Assembly (NCBI RefSeq): GCF_003797145.1
Contig: NZ_RKMG01000007.1
Span: 1 to 64,000 of the forward strand
Source: Aerococcus agrisoli
GTDB lineage: Bacteria > Bacillota > Bacilli > Lactobacillales > Aerococcaceae
Reading direction: 5' to 3'
DNA length: 64,000 nucleotides
Part shown: piece by piece, positions 53,801 to 63,136 of the stretch
Layout: each line of letters starts with the position of its first letter
Position numbering within the stretch: position 1 is the first letter of the stretch
The notes under the pieces: model-generated
The model's input: the letters and a program-made list of their open reading frames with translations, nothing else
Told to the model about the DNA's origin: nothing
Database searches by the model: none
Program-made: the position numbers and the translations under genes

Positions 53801-54852
53801 TAAGCAATACCTCCTTTCGTTTTGAGCAGAAATGCTCGGCTCACATCAACGGCGTATTTATCATCGGAATTTTCCATGATATCACGTAAAACAGCACGCC
53901 CATTGTGGGTTAAGGATAGTACGCGCGCAGCTTCATTGCGGACCCACCAAGTGGGGTCTTCAATCAAGTTGCGATACACTGTTTCATTTTCACTAATCGG
54001 ACGTTTGGCGAAAATCTTCGCCACCATTAGGCGTTCTTGCCAAATGTCGGAATCCATAAAGGAAAGAATTTTCTCTCTATCTGAAATAATTGTCCCCTCA
54101 CTCATGGCTTTTAGTGCCCGGATGCGAATTTCTTGATCTTCATCATCCAATAGCGCCATCAAGTTGTAATGGTCTGAAAAAGTCGGATGTTTGCCCGCAA
54201 TATCGATAAAGGCATATTGACCAACCTTATTTAATGATTGGAACATCGGAACAAGCATATTTTTTATCTGTTGTGACATACCAATAAACAGTTGTTTAAA
54301 TTGGTATTCCGAAAGATTATCTTGATATTTGATCAATTGATCTACAAATTCTTCCGGTAAGATTTCTTGGTAAATTTGCAACAAGGTAAAGGTTTCATCT
54401 ATTGATTTAGGTTTATCCATCATGTCACGTAAGACCGTATTCAAGGTCGTCATGTGGAAACCCGCCACGCGCCGTAAGGTATTCATACGCACTGACCAGC
54501 GACGATTACTCAATTTTTTTTGGTAGTCTTCAGTCAGGTATTTATCCGCAAAAAATTGCGTTTGATCACGAATGACACTGTCCTGTGTATTTCGGTTGTA
54601 GGATAAAAGAATAGATTCAATGGCCTTCAGTTCGGCCGTATTTTCCCACAATAATTGCTTATCTAATGGCTCTTTTCTGTATAGAAAATTAAACCAAGCA
54701 CGGTGATTTTTTTGAATATAAGCATCCCTGATATCTTTTTCGATGCGCTTTTGTTTACGTATATGCGCAAAATAGAAAAAGGATAGGATAATAGCCACGG
54801 TTAAAGCGGCCATGGTATAAAGGGTAACACTAAAGAATAGGTTCATCGTCAT
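53800..54852 (-). CDS. HEAT-repeat membrane protein of the glycosyltransferase operon
   Basis: A 350-residue protein: one N-terminal membrane helix (~residues 8-28), a charged linker, then helical repeats (DDEDQEIRIRALKAMSE, SDIWQERLMVAKIFAK, PTWWVRNEAARVLSL) that read as HEAT/PBS-lyase repeats. Presumably a cytoplasmic scaffold for the synthase. ATG at 54852 chosen; a GTG lies one codon upstream. It overlaps the response-regulator frame by 23 bp, and its stop overlaps the GT2 start. Confidence 0.75.
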   Translation of the reverse strand: MTMNLFFSVTLYTMAALTVAIILSFFYFAHIRKQKRIEKDIRDAYIQKNHRAWFNFLYRKEPLDKQLLWENTAELKAIESILLSYNRNTQDSVIRDQTQFFADKYLTEDYQKKLSNRRWSVRMNTLRRVAGFHMTTLNTVLRDMMDKPKSIDETFTLLQIYQEILPEEFVDQLIKYQDNLSEYQFKQLFIGMSQQIKNMLVPMFQSLNKVGQYAFIDIAGKHPTFSDHYNLMALLDDEDQEIRIRALKAMSEGTIISDREKILSFMDSDIWQERLMVAKIFAKRPISENETVYRNLIEDPTWWVRNEAARVLSLTHNGRAVLRDIMENSDDKYAVDVSRAFLLKTKGGIA

Positions 54853-55255
54853 CACTAAACCTTTCTATGACACGCTCCATATAAGCTTGTAACACACGTA
54901 GATTAAAAGGTCGATTCAGAAAATCATCGATACCTACTTTAAAGGCATGAATAATTTCTTCTTCAGTAATCCCCATCGACATCATGATAATAAATATCTG
55001 CTTATACTGCGGCAATTCTCGCGCCATTTTTGTCACATCAAAACCATCTAGTTTACTTAAGTTATCATTAACCAAAACGATCTGTTTTTCCCAGCTGTCA
55101 AAAATTGGGGACTGCACGTAAGCCAGGCCATCAGCGAACAAGCGGATTTATAAATCAACGCCGTCCACATGAATATCCTCCGCCAACAAGCGTAAAATAT
55201 CTGCAAATACTTCGTCATCATCGATGATTGACAAGTGAATTTTTTGGTTAGTCAT
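54830..55255 (-). pseudogene. Response-regulator receiver domain interrupted by an in-frame stop
   Basis: A 142-codon frame encodes a single receiver domain: MTNQKIHLSIIDDDEVFADIL (Asp12-14 acid pocket), Asp64 in IVLVNDNLSKLDGF as phosphoacceptor, and a Lys/Pro-like NRPF...near the end. Codon 36 is TAA (55148-55150); the same frame continues on both sides, so this is a nonsense change, not a frameshift. The start has GGGGGA upstream. Expression would yield a 35-residue peptide unless translation restarts. Confidence 0.82.
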
Positions 55256-55441
55256 AATAATCCCCCACAAACACGTGCTTTTTGTTTTTTCTTTTCTTAA
55301 TTTAATTATAAAGGTTCAGCTTCTTCTCCGTCCATTTTAACTTAAAATATATCAAAAGATAGTTAGAAAACCCCACTGTATACGTTTCCAATTATAGCAT
55401 ACATAAAGGCTTTATTGGCCTTTATGAAAATAAAGATTAAT

Positions 55442-55494
55442 ACAAAAATACCCACAAATTTTGCCAATCATTTCGGCACATTTGTGGGTAAAAA
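55442..55494 (-). terminator. Terminator downstream of nrdF
   Basis: Inverted repeat ACCCACAAAT.TTTGCC/GGCA.CATTTGTGGGT around AATCATTTC, with ATTTTTGTATT on the minus side and TAAAAAAC on the other. Confidence 0.8.
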
Positions 55495-55525
55495 ACGTAT
55501 AAATTATTAGAAGGAATTGAGAACG

Positions 55526-55565
55526 GCTTTTTCTCTCATCCCAAGTCGAGCTCGGACCTCTCATC
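55526..55565 (-). repeat. Truncated ends of family A elements
   Basis: CGGCTTTTTCTCTCATCCCAAGTCGAGCTCG followed by CTCTCATCCTT, i.e. two element junctions with their hairpins deleted, directly before copy 5. I split the string here only for reading; the matches are to the right and left ends of copies 3 and 4. Confidence 0.7.
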
Positions 55566-55685
55566 CTTTAGTTGAGCTCGCTTGGGCAGACAGGTCTCCA
55601 CTTCGGAAATATTTGCAGCAAGTTGCACTTGCTACTGCATATTCCCTCCAGTGCTACCTGTCTTAACGCCCGCGCTCACATCCTT
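55566..55685 (-). repeat. Long-hairpin intergenic repeat, family A copy 5
   Basis: Ends AGTTGAGCTC and CTCACATCCT; arms GGGC/GCCC, AGACAGGT/ACCTGTCT, GGAAATAT/ATATTCC, apical GCAAGT/ACTTGC; junctions CCACTTC and TCCAGTG conserved. All stems differ from copies 1-4 but remain paired. It abuts the nrdF stop. Confidence 0.88.
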
Positions 55686-55687
55686 AT

Positions 55688-56698
55688 TTAAAAGTCGTAG
55701 TCGTCTTCGTCCATGGCTTCTGATTCACCCATTAGGTATGAGTTCCCTACTTGTGAGAAGAAGTCGTGGTTGCTTGAATCGGTTGAGATACCGTTCATAA
55801 CGATTGGATTGACATTTTCAGCCATTCCGTCTGGATAGAAGGCTTCAAAACCTAGATTTTGCAAGGCTTTATTGGCATTGTAGTGTACAAAAGTATTTAC
55901 TTCTTGTGTCCAACCAACTTGTGTGTAAATTTCTTCTGTATATTTTTCTTCATTTTCCATCAAGTCGAATAATAAAGCGTACATCCAATCTTTCAAGGCG
56001 TTTTGTTCTTCAACTGGTAAAGCATTATAGCCTTTTTGGAATTTGTAGCCTAAGTAAGTCCCATGAACAGACTCATCACGGATAATCAATTTGATGATTT
56101 CCGCTACATTTTCTAGTTTGTTGTTACCTAGATACCAAAGTGGCGCATAGAAACCTGAGTAGAATAAATAGGTTTCTAGGAAAACACTGGCTACTTTACG
56201 TTGTAATCCCGTACCGTTTTGGTAAATTTCGTTGATTCTTCTAGCTTTGTATTGTAAATATTCATTGTTGTTGGCCCAGTCAAAAATTTCATCAATTTCA
56301 CGACTCGTATTCAATGAAATAAAAATTGTTGAATAAGATTTAGCATGGACTGATTCCATGAACAAGATGTTGTTTAAGACAGCTTCCTCATGTTGCGTAC
56401 GCACTGCGTCACGCATCACATTTGCGCCCTCTTCAGACTGCAAAGTATCCAAAGCGGTTAACCCAGCAAAAGCTTTATTTACAACATCACGTTCTTCATC
56501 TTTTAATAAGCGCCAGTCGTCACGGTCATTAGAGACCGGAATACGTGTGTCCAACCAAAATTGGCTGGTTAATTTTTCCCAAGTAGACTTATCAATCGCA
56601 TCCTCTACCCGGTCCCAGTCAATCGATTTATAGTAAGTAACATTGTCATTGGTCGGTTCTCCGCCAATAATTTGATTAAAATATTTTTTCTCCGTCAT
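55688..56698 (-). CDS. nrdF: Class Ib ribonucleotide reductase, small subunit NrdF
   Basis: A 336-residue dinuclear-metal protein (Mn or Fe) that carries the tyrosyl radical. Ligands are visible: Asp in LTALDTLQS, Glu-Ala of HEEAV, His in ESVHAKSYS (with the radical Tyr), Glu in FLETYLFYSGFY, and Glu and His in RDESVHG. About 20 residues longer at the N-terminus than typical. Follows nrdE by 52 bp. Confidence 0.96.
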   Translation of the reverse strand: MTEKKYFNQIIGGEPTNDNVTYYKSIDWDRVEDAIDKSTWEKLTSQFWLDTRIPVSNDRDDWRLLKDEERDVVNKAFAGLTALDTLQSEEGANVMRDAVRTQHEEAVLNNILFMESVHAKSYSTIFISLNTSREIDEIFDWANNNEYLQYKARRINEIYQNGTGLQRKVASVFLETYLFYSGFYAPLWYLGNNKLENVAEIIKLIIRDESVHGTYLGYKFQKGYNALPVEEQNALKDWMYALLFDLMENEEKYTEEIYTQVGWTQEVNTFVHYNANKALQNLGFEAFYPDGMAENVNPIVMNGISTDSSNHDFFSQVGNSYLMGESEAMDEDDYDF

Positions 56699-56750
56699 GG
56701 TGATGGTGTCCTCCTAGATCCTGTGTGATGATAACCTGCAGCAACAAATC

Positions 56751-58949
56751 CTAAATTAAGCATGACTCACATTGATCTACACCAATCTCTTTGGCGAAGT
56801 CATCGGTGTATGTACGCACATAATAAATCGATTTGATCCCTTTTGTCCAGGCGTAGTTACGTAAGCGGTTTAAATCGCGTGTGGTCATCTTATCGGTGCT
56901 GCCATTTTTCCATTCATACAAACCTTCTGGAATCGTCGATTTCATGAATAAAGTCAGTGACATCCCTTGGTCAATATGTTGCTGTGCCACGGCATACGTA
57001 TCAATTACCTTCCGCATATCAGTGTCATAAGCAGACTCATAATACTTAATTGTGTCGTTATCCAAATAAGGCGCAGGATAATACATAGAACCAATATTTG
57101 TTTCTTGGCGATTCTCAATCAAATGCACAATTGGATGCAATGATGAAGACGCCTCATTGATATAGGAAATTGATCCCGTCGGTGCAACCGTCAATAGGTA
57201 GGCATTATATAAGCCATCTCTCATAATATCTTCGTTTAGTGCCGCCCAATCATCCGGCGTTGGCACAGGGATATTCGCAAAGATTTCTGCTACTTTTTCT
57301 GACTTGAAGGTAAAAGGACTTTGCCCATCGATATAGCGTTCACGGATATAAGACCCATCAGCATAAGCTGATTTGTCAAATTCAAAGAAGCTTTCCCCAC
57401 GCTCGTGCGCGATACGGTTGCTGGTTTTCAATGCGTAGAATCGTAAGACACGGAAGTAGGCGTCAGTTAATTCTAGTGCTTCTTCTGAACCATAGTGAAT
57501 ATGGTTGGTCGCAAGTGCCGTATGCAAGCCCATAGCCCCTAAGCCAACAGAATTGTAGGCCGCATTACCGCGTTCCACACTCGGAACTGCTTTGATGGAA
57601 GTCATATCTGATACTGCGGTTAAGGCACGGACAGCAATATCAATTGATCGTTCAATATCCCCTGTTTTCAACATTTCAGTGATGTTGGTTGACGCTAGGT
57701 TACATGAAATATCTAGGCCCACTGATGCATAAGACAAGTCTTCATTCAGTTCAGAAGGTGATTGCACTTGCATGATTTCTGAACACAAGTTAGACATGGT
57801 AATGGTCCCATGAATTGGATTTTCACGGTTAGCTGTATCGATGTTGACGATATATGGGTAACCAGACTCTTGTTGTAATTTAGAAATTTCTTGTTCCAAT
57901 TCACGGGCATTGATTTTATATTTTTTGATGTCTTTGTTGGCGACCATTTCTTCATAGTGTGTGGTGATGTCTACATACCCGAAAGGCTGTCCATAGATTC
58001 TTTCGACGTCGTAAGGGCTGAATAGATACATCGGTTCATTGGTCTTCAAGAGTTCGTAGTATTTGTCCGGTACGACGAGGCCAAGTGACAGTGTTTTGAC
58101 ACGTATTTTTTCGTCAGCATTCTCTTTTTTCGTAGATAAAAATTCATAGACATCTGGGTGGAAGGCGTTCAGATAGACTACGCCGGCACCGTTTCGTTGA
58201 CCCAATTGGTTGGCATATGAAAAGGCGTCTTCTAGTAACTTCATCACGGGTACGACGCCTGAACCAGCGTTTTCGATACCTTTGATGACAGAACCTGCTT
58301 CACGCAAGTTGGATAAGTTTACGCCCACGCCACCACCACGTTTGGATAGTTGTAAGGATGAATTGATGGCACGCCCGATGGATTCCATGTTGTCTTGGAC
58401 ATCGATTAGGAAGCAGGATACCATTTCACCGCGGCGCTTTTTACCAGCGTTTAGGAAAGTCGGTGTCGCCATTTGCAGACGGTGTTTGATATGTTCTTCA
58501 GCAATGCCCCAAGCCAATTCTTCATCACCATTGGCTAGATACAATGCCACAAAGGCAATGCGGTCTTCGTAGCGTTCTAGGAATCGCTTGTTGTCGTTAG
58601 TTTTCAAGGCATATTGGGTATAGAACTTGTAGGCTGCCATAAATGATTTAAAGCGGAATTTATAGCTATAAAGGTGATCAAATAGTGATTTGATAAAGTC
58701 AAAATCATATTTTTCGATAAAATCGCGTTCGATATAGTCGTTATCAATTAAGAAATGAATTTTTTCGTGTAATGAATGAAAGAAGACAGTATTGGGATTC
58801 ACATATTCTAAGAAATAGGCGCGCACTGCTTCCTTATCCTTGTTCAGTTGAATTTGTTTTTCAGCTGTCGGAATATTTACCATATTATTCAATCTGAAGT
58901 AGGTGATTTCTTTGGTATTTTCAATGCTCAATTTTTTCGTATTGGTCAA
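56751..58949 (-). CDS. nrdE: Class Ib ribonucleotide reductase, large subunit NrdE
   Basis: A 732-residue catalytic subunit. It contains the substrate/radical segments (SNLCSEIMQ, NLASTNITEM, MGLHTAL) and ends in the redox-active CESCLI tail reduced by NrdH. The start is a TTG at 58949 that overlaps the end of nrdI by 29 bp, with AAGGAG 11 nt upstream; the first ATG, 22 codons later, has no ribosome site. Part of the nrdHIEF operon. Confidence 0.95.
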   Translation of the reverse strand: MTNTKKLSIENTKEITYFRLNNMVNIPTAEKQIQLNKDKEAVRAYFLEYVNPNTVFFHSLHEKIHFLIDNDYIERDFIEKYDFDFIKSLFDHLYSYKFRFKSFMAAYKFYTQYALKTNDNKRFLERYEDRIAFVALYLANGDEELAWGIAEEHIKHRLQMATPTFLNAGKKRRGEMVSCFLIDVQDNMESIGRAINSSLQLSKRGGGVGVNLSNLREAGSVIKGIENAGSGVVPVMKLLEDAFSYANQLGQRNGAGVVYLNAFHPDVYEFLSTKKENADEKIRVKTLSLGLVVPDKYYELLKTNEPMYLFSPYDVERIYGQPFGYVDITTHYEEMVANKDIKKYKINARELEQEISKLQQESGYPYIVNIDTANRENPIHGTITMSNLCSEIMQVQSPSELNEDLSYASVGLDISCNLASTNITEMLKTGDIERSIDIAVRALTAVSDMTSIKAVPSVERGNAAYNSVGLGAMGLHTALATNHIHYGSEEALELTDAYFRVLRFYALKTSNRIAHERGESFFEFDKSAYADGSYIRERYIDGQSPFTFKSEKVAEIFANIPVPTPDDWAALNEDIMRDGLYNAYLLTVAPTGSISYINEASSSLHPIVHLIENRQETNIGSMYYPAPYLDNDTIKYYESAYDTDMRKVIDTYAVAQQHIDQGMSLTLFMKSTIPEGLYEWKNGSTDKMTTRDLNRLRNYAWTKGIKSIYYVRTYTDDFAKEIGVDQCESCLI

Positions 58950-59325
58950 TTTCCTCTAACTCCTTTGTCAATGTGGCAACATCTAGTGGGGATCCTTGGA
59001 ACTCAAAGCCGTGTAAAACCGGAATATCAAAAAGTACCGATAACTCTTTGACCGTTACACAGAATAATTGGGCAAAATTACGGTTGCCACCACCAAATAA
59101 TCCCTTGCATAGTTGGGCATTGTCGCCGCATTCCAAAAATTCTTCTGCTGTTTCAATGACATCGCCATACACATGGCTTTCATATGACGGGATGACCATG
59201 ATGAATGGTTCAGTCATTTCGATGGCTTCCTTGTCACTAGAGATTTCATATTTGTCGAAACCTGCCACCTTATTCACGAATTTTCGCGTTTGGCCAGTTA
59301 ATGAATAGTAGACTATGCACGCCAT
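58921..59325 (-). CDS. nrdI: Flavodoxin-like NrdI
   Basis: A 134-residue flavoprotein that activates the manganese cofactor of NrdF. VYYSLTGQTRKFVNKV is the FMN phosphate loop and the FGGGNRNFAQLFC motif identifies NrdI. It overlaps nrdH by 13 bp and nrdE by 29 bp, a tightly coupled operon. Confidence 0.95.
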   Translation of the reverse strand: MACIVYYSLTGQTRKFVNKVAGFDKYEISSDKEAIEMTEPFIMVIPSYESHVYGDVIETAEEFLECGDNAQLCKGLFGGGNRNFAQLFCVTVKELSVLFDIPVLHGFEFQGSPLDVATLTKELEEIDQYEKIEH

Positions 59326-59552
59326 GCTGCCACCAACGCTTCCAATTTTTCAGGCACATAGCCATGGAAGGCATTGCCTGTGCTATCTGCGATAACTGGT
59401 AAAGCTTGGTAACCCATTTCGCGTACTTCTTCTAGATAGGTTTCCTCTAGGTCTACACGTTTTTCTTCAAATGGGACATCTTGTGATTGTAAGTATTTCT
59501 TCGCAAAGATACATTGTGGGCAACCACTCTTGGCATAAACTGTAATCGTCAT
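59313..59552 (-). CDS. nrdH: Glutaredoxin-like NrdH redoxin
   Basis: A 79-residue thioredoxin-fold protein with the CPQC active site and the VPFEEKRVDLEE motif, the electron donor for NrdE. First gene of nrdHIEF, with paired NrdR boxes 25-73 bp upstream. Ribosome site GGAGAG. Confidence 0.95.
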   Translation of the reverse strand: MTITVYAKSGCPQCIFAKKYLQSQDVPFEEKRVDLEETYLEEVREMGYQALPVIADSTGNAFHGYVPEKLEALVAAWRA

Positions 59553-59576
59553 ATTTCATCTCTCCTTATTCGTAAA

Positions 59577-59625
59577 ACCCCATATATTGGGTTATTAATG
59601 TGAAACGACACCCTATATATTGTGT
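59577..59625 (-). promoter_or_regulatory. Paired NrdR boxes upstream of nrdHIEF
   Basis: ACCCCATATATTGGGT (59577-59592) and ACCCTATATATTGTGT (59610-59625), both 16 bp with the ACA/C-ATATAT-TGT pattern of NrdR boxes, 33 bp apart, i.e. on one helical face. NrdR with dATP would repress the operon. Confidence 0.85.
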
Positions 59626-59639
59626 TTCGCAATTCCAAG

Positions 59640-59827
59640 TATAGCTAGACGAGATAGCGCCTTCAATGAATGGGGCATTTAAATTTTGCTATAAAACGGT
59701 CTGTATTTTTTGAGGACCGCTAATCCGCGGAGGCATACGGTGGTTAAAAATAAAATGAAAAAGACAATGCTAGAATATGGCGCCACGTGCACATCTTTTG
59801 TTTTTTGGGGAATTTTCGATATACGAA
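59640..59827. other. Intergenic DNA, nothing recognised
   Basis: Between the NrdR boxes and the family B repeat. A weak hairpin (CGGTC/GACCG) is visible near 59697-59728, but I see no coherent ORF or known motif. Confidence 0.35.
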
Positions 59828-60086
59828 AAGAGGCTGGGACAAAAGATTAAAATCTTCGATTTTCGTCCTTTCAGTGTACGTTCCTTATAGCCGTGGGACC
59901 GTCTGGAGCCAGGGTCTCCAGACTTGAAATCGAGCCAAGGTCTCGATTTCATCCTTCTTCACGGCATAGGAACTACACTTTCAGTCCTCATATTTTGTAT
60001 GAATAATATTTTTTTCCTTAGCAAAAGAAGAGAATATTTCTTTTTATAAATTATTCTCTCCTTTCTATTGGCTTTTGTCCCAGATA
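59828..60086. repeat. Family B structured repeat, copy 1
   Basis: Bounded by GAGGCTGGGACAAAAG and its complement CTTTTGTCCCAG. An inner long-range pair GTGTAC-GTTCCT...GCCGTG / CACGGC...AGGAAC-TACAC encloses two hairpins that share the loop GCCARGG: GTCTGGA...TCCAGAC and GAAATCGA...TCGATTTC. A second copy lies at 63137. Confidence 0.85.
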
Positions 60087-60108
60087 CGATGTTTAAATAA
60101 ACGCGCAA

Positions 60109-60155
60109 AAAAAAGCACCTGAAAGGAAATGAACTTTCCTTTCAGGTGCTTTTGC
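60109..60155 (-). terminator. gltX terminator
   Basis: Minus-strand stem AAAAGCACCTGAAAGGAAA/TTTCCTTTCAGGTGCTTTT with a six-base loop and T-run. Confidence 0.94.
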
Positions 60156-60162
60156 GCCAATC

Positions 60163-61638
60163 TTATAGTCCAGCTAATGCTTGATCTAAGTGATGGCTTA
60201 CTTTTTCTTTACCTAATACTTCAATAGTTAAACCGATTGAAGGACCGTGTTGTTCACCAGAAGTGGCTACACGGATTGGCATGTATAGGTTTTTACCTTT
60301 GATGCCTGTTTCTTTTTGAACAGCTTTGATGGCTGCCATTACATTTTCTTCAGTGAAGTCTGCTTCTGAAATTTCAGCTAATTTGGCTTGGAAAGCAGTT
60401 AATACTTCTTTCACGCCTTCGCCTTCAAGAACAGCTTTAGCTTCGTCTGCGATTGTTAATTCATCTTGGAAGAACATGTCTGACAATTCAACGATTTCAG
60501 CTGCGTAAGACATTTCGTCTTTGTACAATGAAACCAATTTTTGTGTCCATGCTAATTCTTCAGCTGATGGATTTTCTGATACACGGCCCGCTTTTTGTAG
60601 ATGTTCGATTGCTAAGGCAGCAACTGATTCTGCATCTGCAGCTTTCATGTAACGGTTGTTGATCCATTCTAGTTTCTTGTTATCGAAAGCAGCTGGTGAT
60701 TTGCTTAGACGTTTTGTATCAAAGATTTCGATTAATTCTTCACGAGAGAAGATTTCTTCTTCACCTTTTGGCGACCAACCTAATAAAGTAATAAAGTTGA
60801 ACATTGCGTCTGGTAAGTAACCTAGATCACGGTATTGTTCAATAAATTGTAGGATTGATTCGTCACGTTTAGATAATTTTTTACCAGTTTCAGAGTTGGT
60901 AATCAATGTCATATGGCCGAATGTTGGACGTTCGAAACCTAATGCATCGTAGATCATCAATTGTTTTGGTGTGTTTGCGATATGGTCGTCACCACGTAAT
61001 ACGTGTGAGATTTCCATCAAGTGGTCATCAACAACAACGGCAAAGTTGTATGTTGGCATACCGTCTTGTTTACGGATAACAAAGTCACCTGAAATCGCTG
61101 CAGATTCGAATGAGATTTCACCTTTTACCATGTCATCGAATGTATAAGTTGTGTTTTCTGGTACGCGGAAACGGATTGTTTCTGGGCGACCTTCAGCACG
61201 AGCAGCATCGATATCTTCTTGTGAACGGTCACGCCATTTGCCGATGTAACGAGGTGTTTCACCGTTGGCAACTTGGGCTTCGTGTTCTGCTTCGATTTCT
61301 TCTGATGTATCGAAAGCGTAGTAAGCTAAGCCTTTTTCTAGTAATTCATCTAGGTAGCGGTCATAAATGTCTTTACGTTCAGATTGACGGTATGGGCCGT
61401 ATTCGCCTGGCTTGTCTGGACCTTCGTTCCATTCAATTCCTAACCAAGTTAGGTTTTCTAATTGGCTTTTTTCTCCATCTTCAATATTACGTTTCGTATC
61501 TGTATCTTCAATACGGATAATGAATTCCCCATCGTTGTGACGAGCGAATAAGTAGTTGAACAAGGCCGTACGAGCATTCCCAATATGTAAATGACCCGTT
61601 GGACTTGGCGCATAACGTACGCGAACTTTATCTGACAT
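60163..61638 (-). CDS. gltX: Glutamyl-tRNA synthetase (GltX)
   Basis: Class I enzyme of 491 residues. [16 protein letters not shown] contains the HIGH motif; KLSKRDES contains KMSKS. The length is normal for a Firmicutes enzyme that also glutamylates tRNA-Gln. Downstream of yacL; ispD/ispF, which usually separate the two, are absent. Confidence 0.97.
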   Translation of the reverse strand: MSDKVRVRYAPSPTGHLHIGNARTALFNYLFARHNDGEFIIRIEDTDTKRNIEDGEKSQLENLTWLGIEWNEGPDKPGEYGPYRQSERKDIYDRYLDELLEKGLAYYAFDTSEEIEAEHEAQVANGETPRYIGKWRDRSQEDIDAARAEGRPETIRFRVPENTTYTFDDMVKGEISFESAAISGDFVIRKQDGMPTYNFAVVVDDHLMEISHVLRGDDHIANTPKQLMIYDALGFERPTFGHMTLITNSETGKKLSKRDESILQFIEQYRDLGYLPDAMFNFITLLGWSPKGEEEIFSREELIEIFDTKRLSKSPAAFDNKKLEWINNRYMKAADAESVAALAIEHLQKAGRVSENPSAEELAWTQKLVSLYKDEMSYAAEIVELSDMFFQDELTIADEAKAVLEGEGVKEVLTAFQAKLAEISEADFTEENVMAAIKAVQKETGIKGKNLYMPIRVATSGEQHGPSIGLTIEVLGKEKVSHHLDQALAGL

Positions 61639-61671
61639 TATATTTTCTCCTTTTTATTGTAAGCATTCAAT

Positions 61672-61704
61672 TAAAATAGGTTGGCAAAATTTACCAACCT
61701 ATTT
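61672..61704 (-). terminator. Terminator of yacL
   Basis: Minus-strand stem AATAGGTTGG/CCAACCTATT with loop TAAATTTTG followed by TTAATTG, 23 bp after yacL. Confidence 0.8.
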
Positions 61705-61726
61705 CTTCATCGTTATTATTATATAA

Positions 61727-62917
61727 CTAGTCAGCTATTTTGGCAAAGACCATGCGTCCAGCATTGGTTTGAATAGCTGAAGTAATCTCTACACGTAGGC
61801 TTTCATCAATATGATGTTTACCTTCTTCGACGACAATCATGGTGCCGTCATCCATGTATGCCACACCTTGTTGGCGCTCGGTTCCTGCTTTGACAATATG
61901 TACTGTCAGCATTTCACCTGGAATCACAACTGATTTTAGTGAATTCGCTAATTCGTTGATGTTTAAGACTTTAATCTTATGGAATTGACTGACTTTATTT
62001 AAGTTGTAGTCATTAGTTACAACGACGCCGTTTACCTCTTTGGCTAAAAGTAGCAATTTCAAGTCAACTTCAGATTCATCTTCGAAATCACCGGCATAGA
62101 AATCAACAGTGACATCGTCTAGCTCTTGAATCTGGTTTAAAATATCTAATCCACGACGACCACGAACACGTTTGACCGAATCCGCAGAGTCTGCGATATA
62201 TTGCAACTCTTTCAAAACGAAGTTTGGCACCACGATGACACCTTCGATAAAGCCGGCTTTCAACACGTCAAGAATACGGCCGTCAATGATGACAGATGTA
62301 TCCAAGATTTTGTAGGGTTGGTAGTCGTCCACAGCGGCTGGCTTCATGGCTAGCAATGCTTCGGTATAGCGGTCTTGCGTGCTCACTTCGGCTGTAGCCG
62401 TCCCTGTTTCCACGGCTGTTGCTTGCGGATCGACTGTACTTTTCCCATCAGTCACTTCGGTACGTCTCACTTGTGGTAAGCGGGTCGCCAGGTCCATAAT
62501 TTCTGCACTCTTATTGGAAAAGATGTAAAAACCAGATAGGCCAAGGACGATTGTTACGATGATTGGCAAGACGTTTGAAATAAATGGCCACCCTATGGCT
62601 ACTAACGGAATGTTAATTAACCATGCTAGGACTAGCCCTAAAATAACACCTAGACCTGAAATAATCACTTTTTCAATTGAAAGTTTACGTAAATCTTTCT
62701 CCACATTGCGTATAGATCGAAGTAACAACGGTTGTATTAACCAGTAAATAAGATAAAGAATAATTGCACCAAGCACAAGGTTAACTATCGGATTGTAGAA
62801 AACTTGAATGTTAATGTTTAACAAACGCCAAATGAATGGCAATAGGTAATAACCTAATGAACTACCGAGTATAACTACGATTACTCTAGACACTATTTTC
62901 CAAAATCTATCGTTCAT
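61727..62917 (-). CDS. yacL: PIN/TRAM-domain membrane protein YacL
   Basis: A 396-residue protein. About four N-terminal membrane helices (residues ~10-150) precede an acidic linker, a PIN nuclease-like domain (KILDTSVIIDGRILDV, VVTNDYNLNKVS) and a TRAM RNA-binding module (GEMLTVHIVKAG...VAYMDDGTMIVVEEGKHH). Its biochemical role is unknown. Start at 62917 behind GAGGAGG. Follows radA with 500 bp of repeat DNA between; disA, expected between radA and yacL, is missing. Confidence 0.92.
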   Translation of the reverse strand: MNDRFWKIVSRVIVVILGSSLGYYLLPFIWRLLNINIQVFYNPIVNLVLGAIILYLIYWLIQPLLLRSIRNVEKDLRKLSIEKVIISGLGVILGLVLAWLINIPLVAIGWPFISNVLPIIVTIVLGLSGFYIFSNKSAEIMDLATRLPQVRRTEVTDGKSTVDPQATAVETGTATAEVSTQDRYTEALLAMKPAAVDDYQPYKILDTSVIIDGRILDVLKAGFIEGVIVVPNFVLKELQYIADSADSVKRVRGRRGLDILNQIQELDDVTVDFYAGDFEDESEVDLKLLLLAKEVNGVVVTNDYNLNKVSQFHKIKVLNINELANSLKSVVIPGEMLTVHIVKAGTERQQGVAYMDDGTMIVVEEGKHHIDESLRVEITSAIQTNAGRMVFAKIAD

Positions 62918-63136
62918 GTATTTCACCTCCTCAAATAAAATCACAAGATTGTTAAGCGGTTTCTTTCGGAAATTACCGCATTTTAAGTATACACTTTTTT
63001 ACAATCTTTACACAATCATATACGAAAAAGACAATTTCTGCATCCCATTTTACCATTAAAATTTAATCTTAAGTTTTTCATTAGATTAGTTTTGCCGTGG
63101 GAATGGCATCCTTCATATATTACATGTCAAAATATT
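62918..63136. other. Leader region of yacL
   Basis: AT-rich DNA between the yacL ribosome site and the family B repeat. No RNA motif recognised; a promoter must lie here since radA has a terminator. Confidence 0.35.

Noticed and set aside
59770..59952. 60-codon ORF in family B copy 1
   Set aside because: Lies inside paired repeat arms; no protein-like features.
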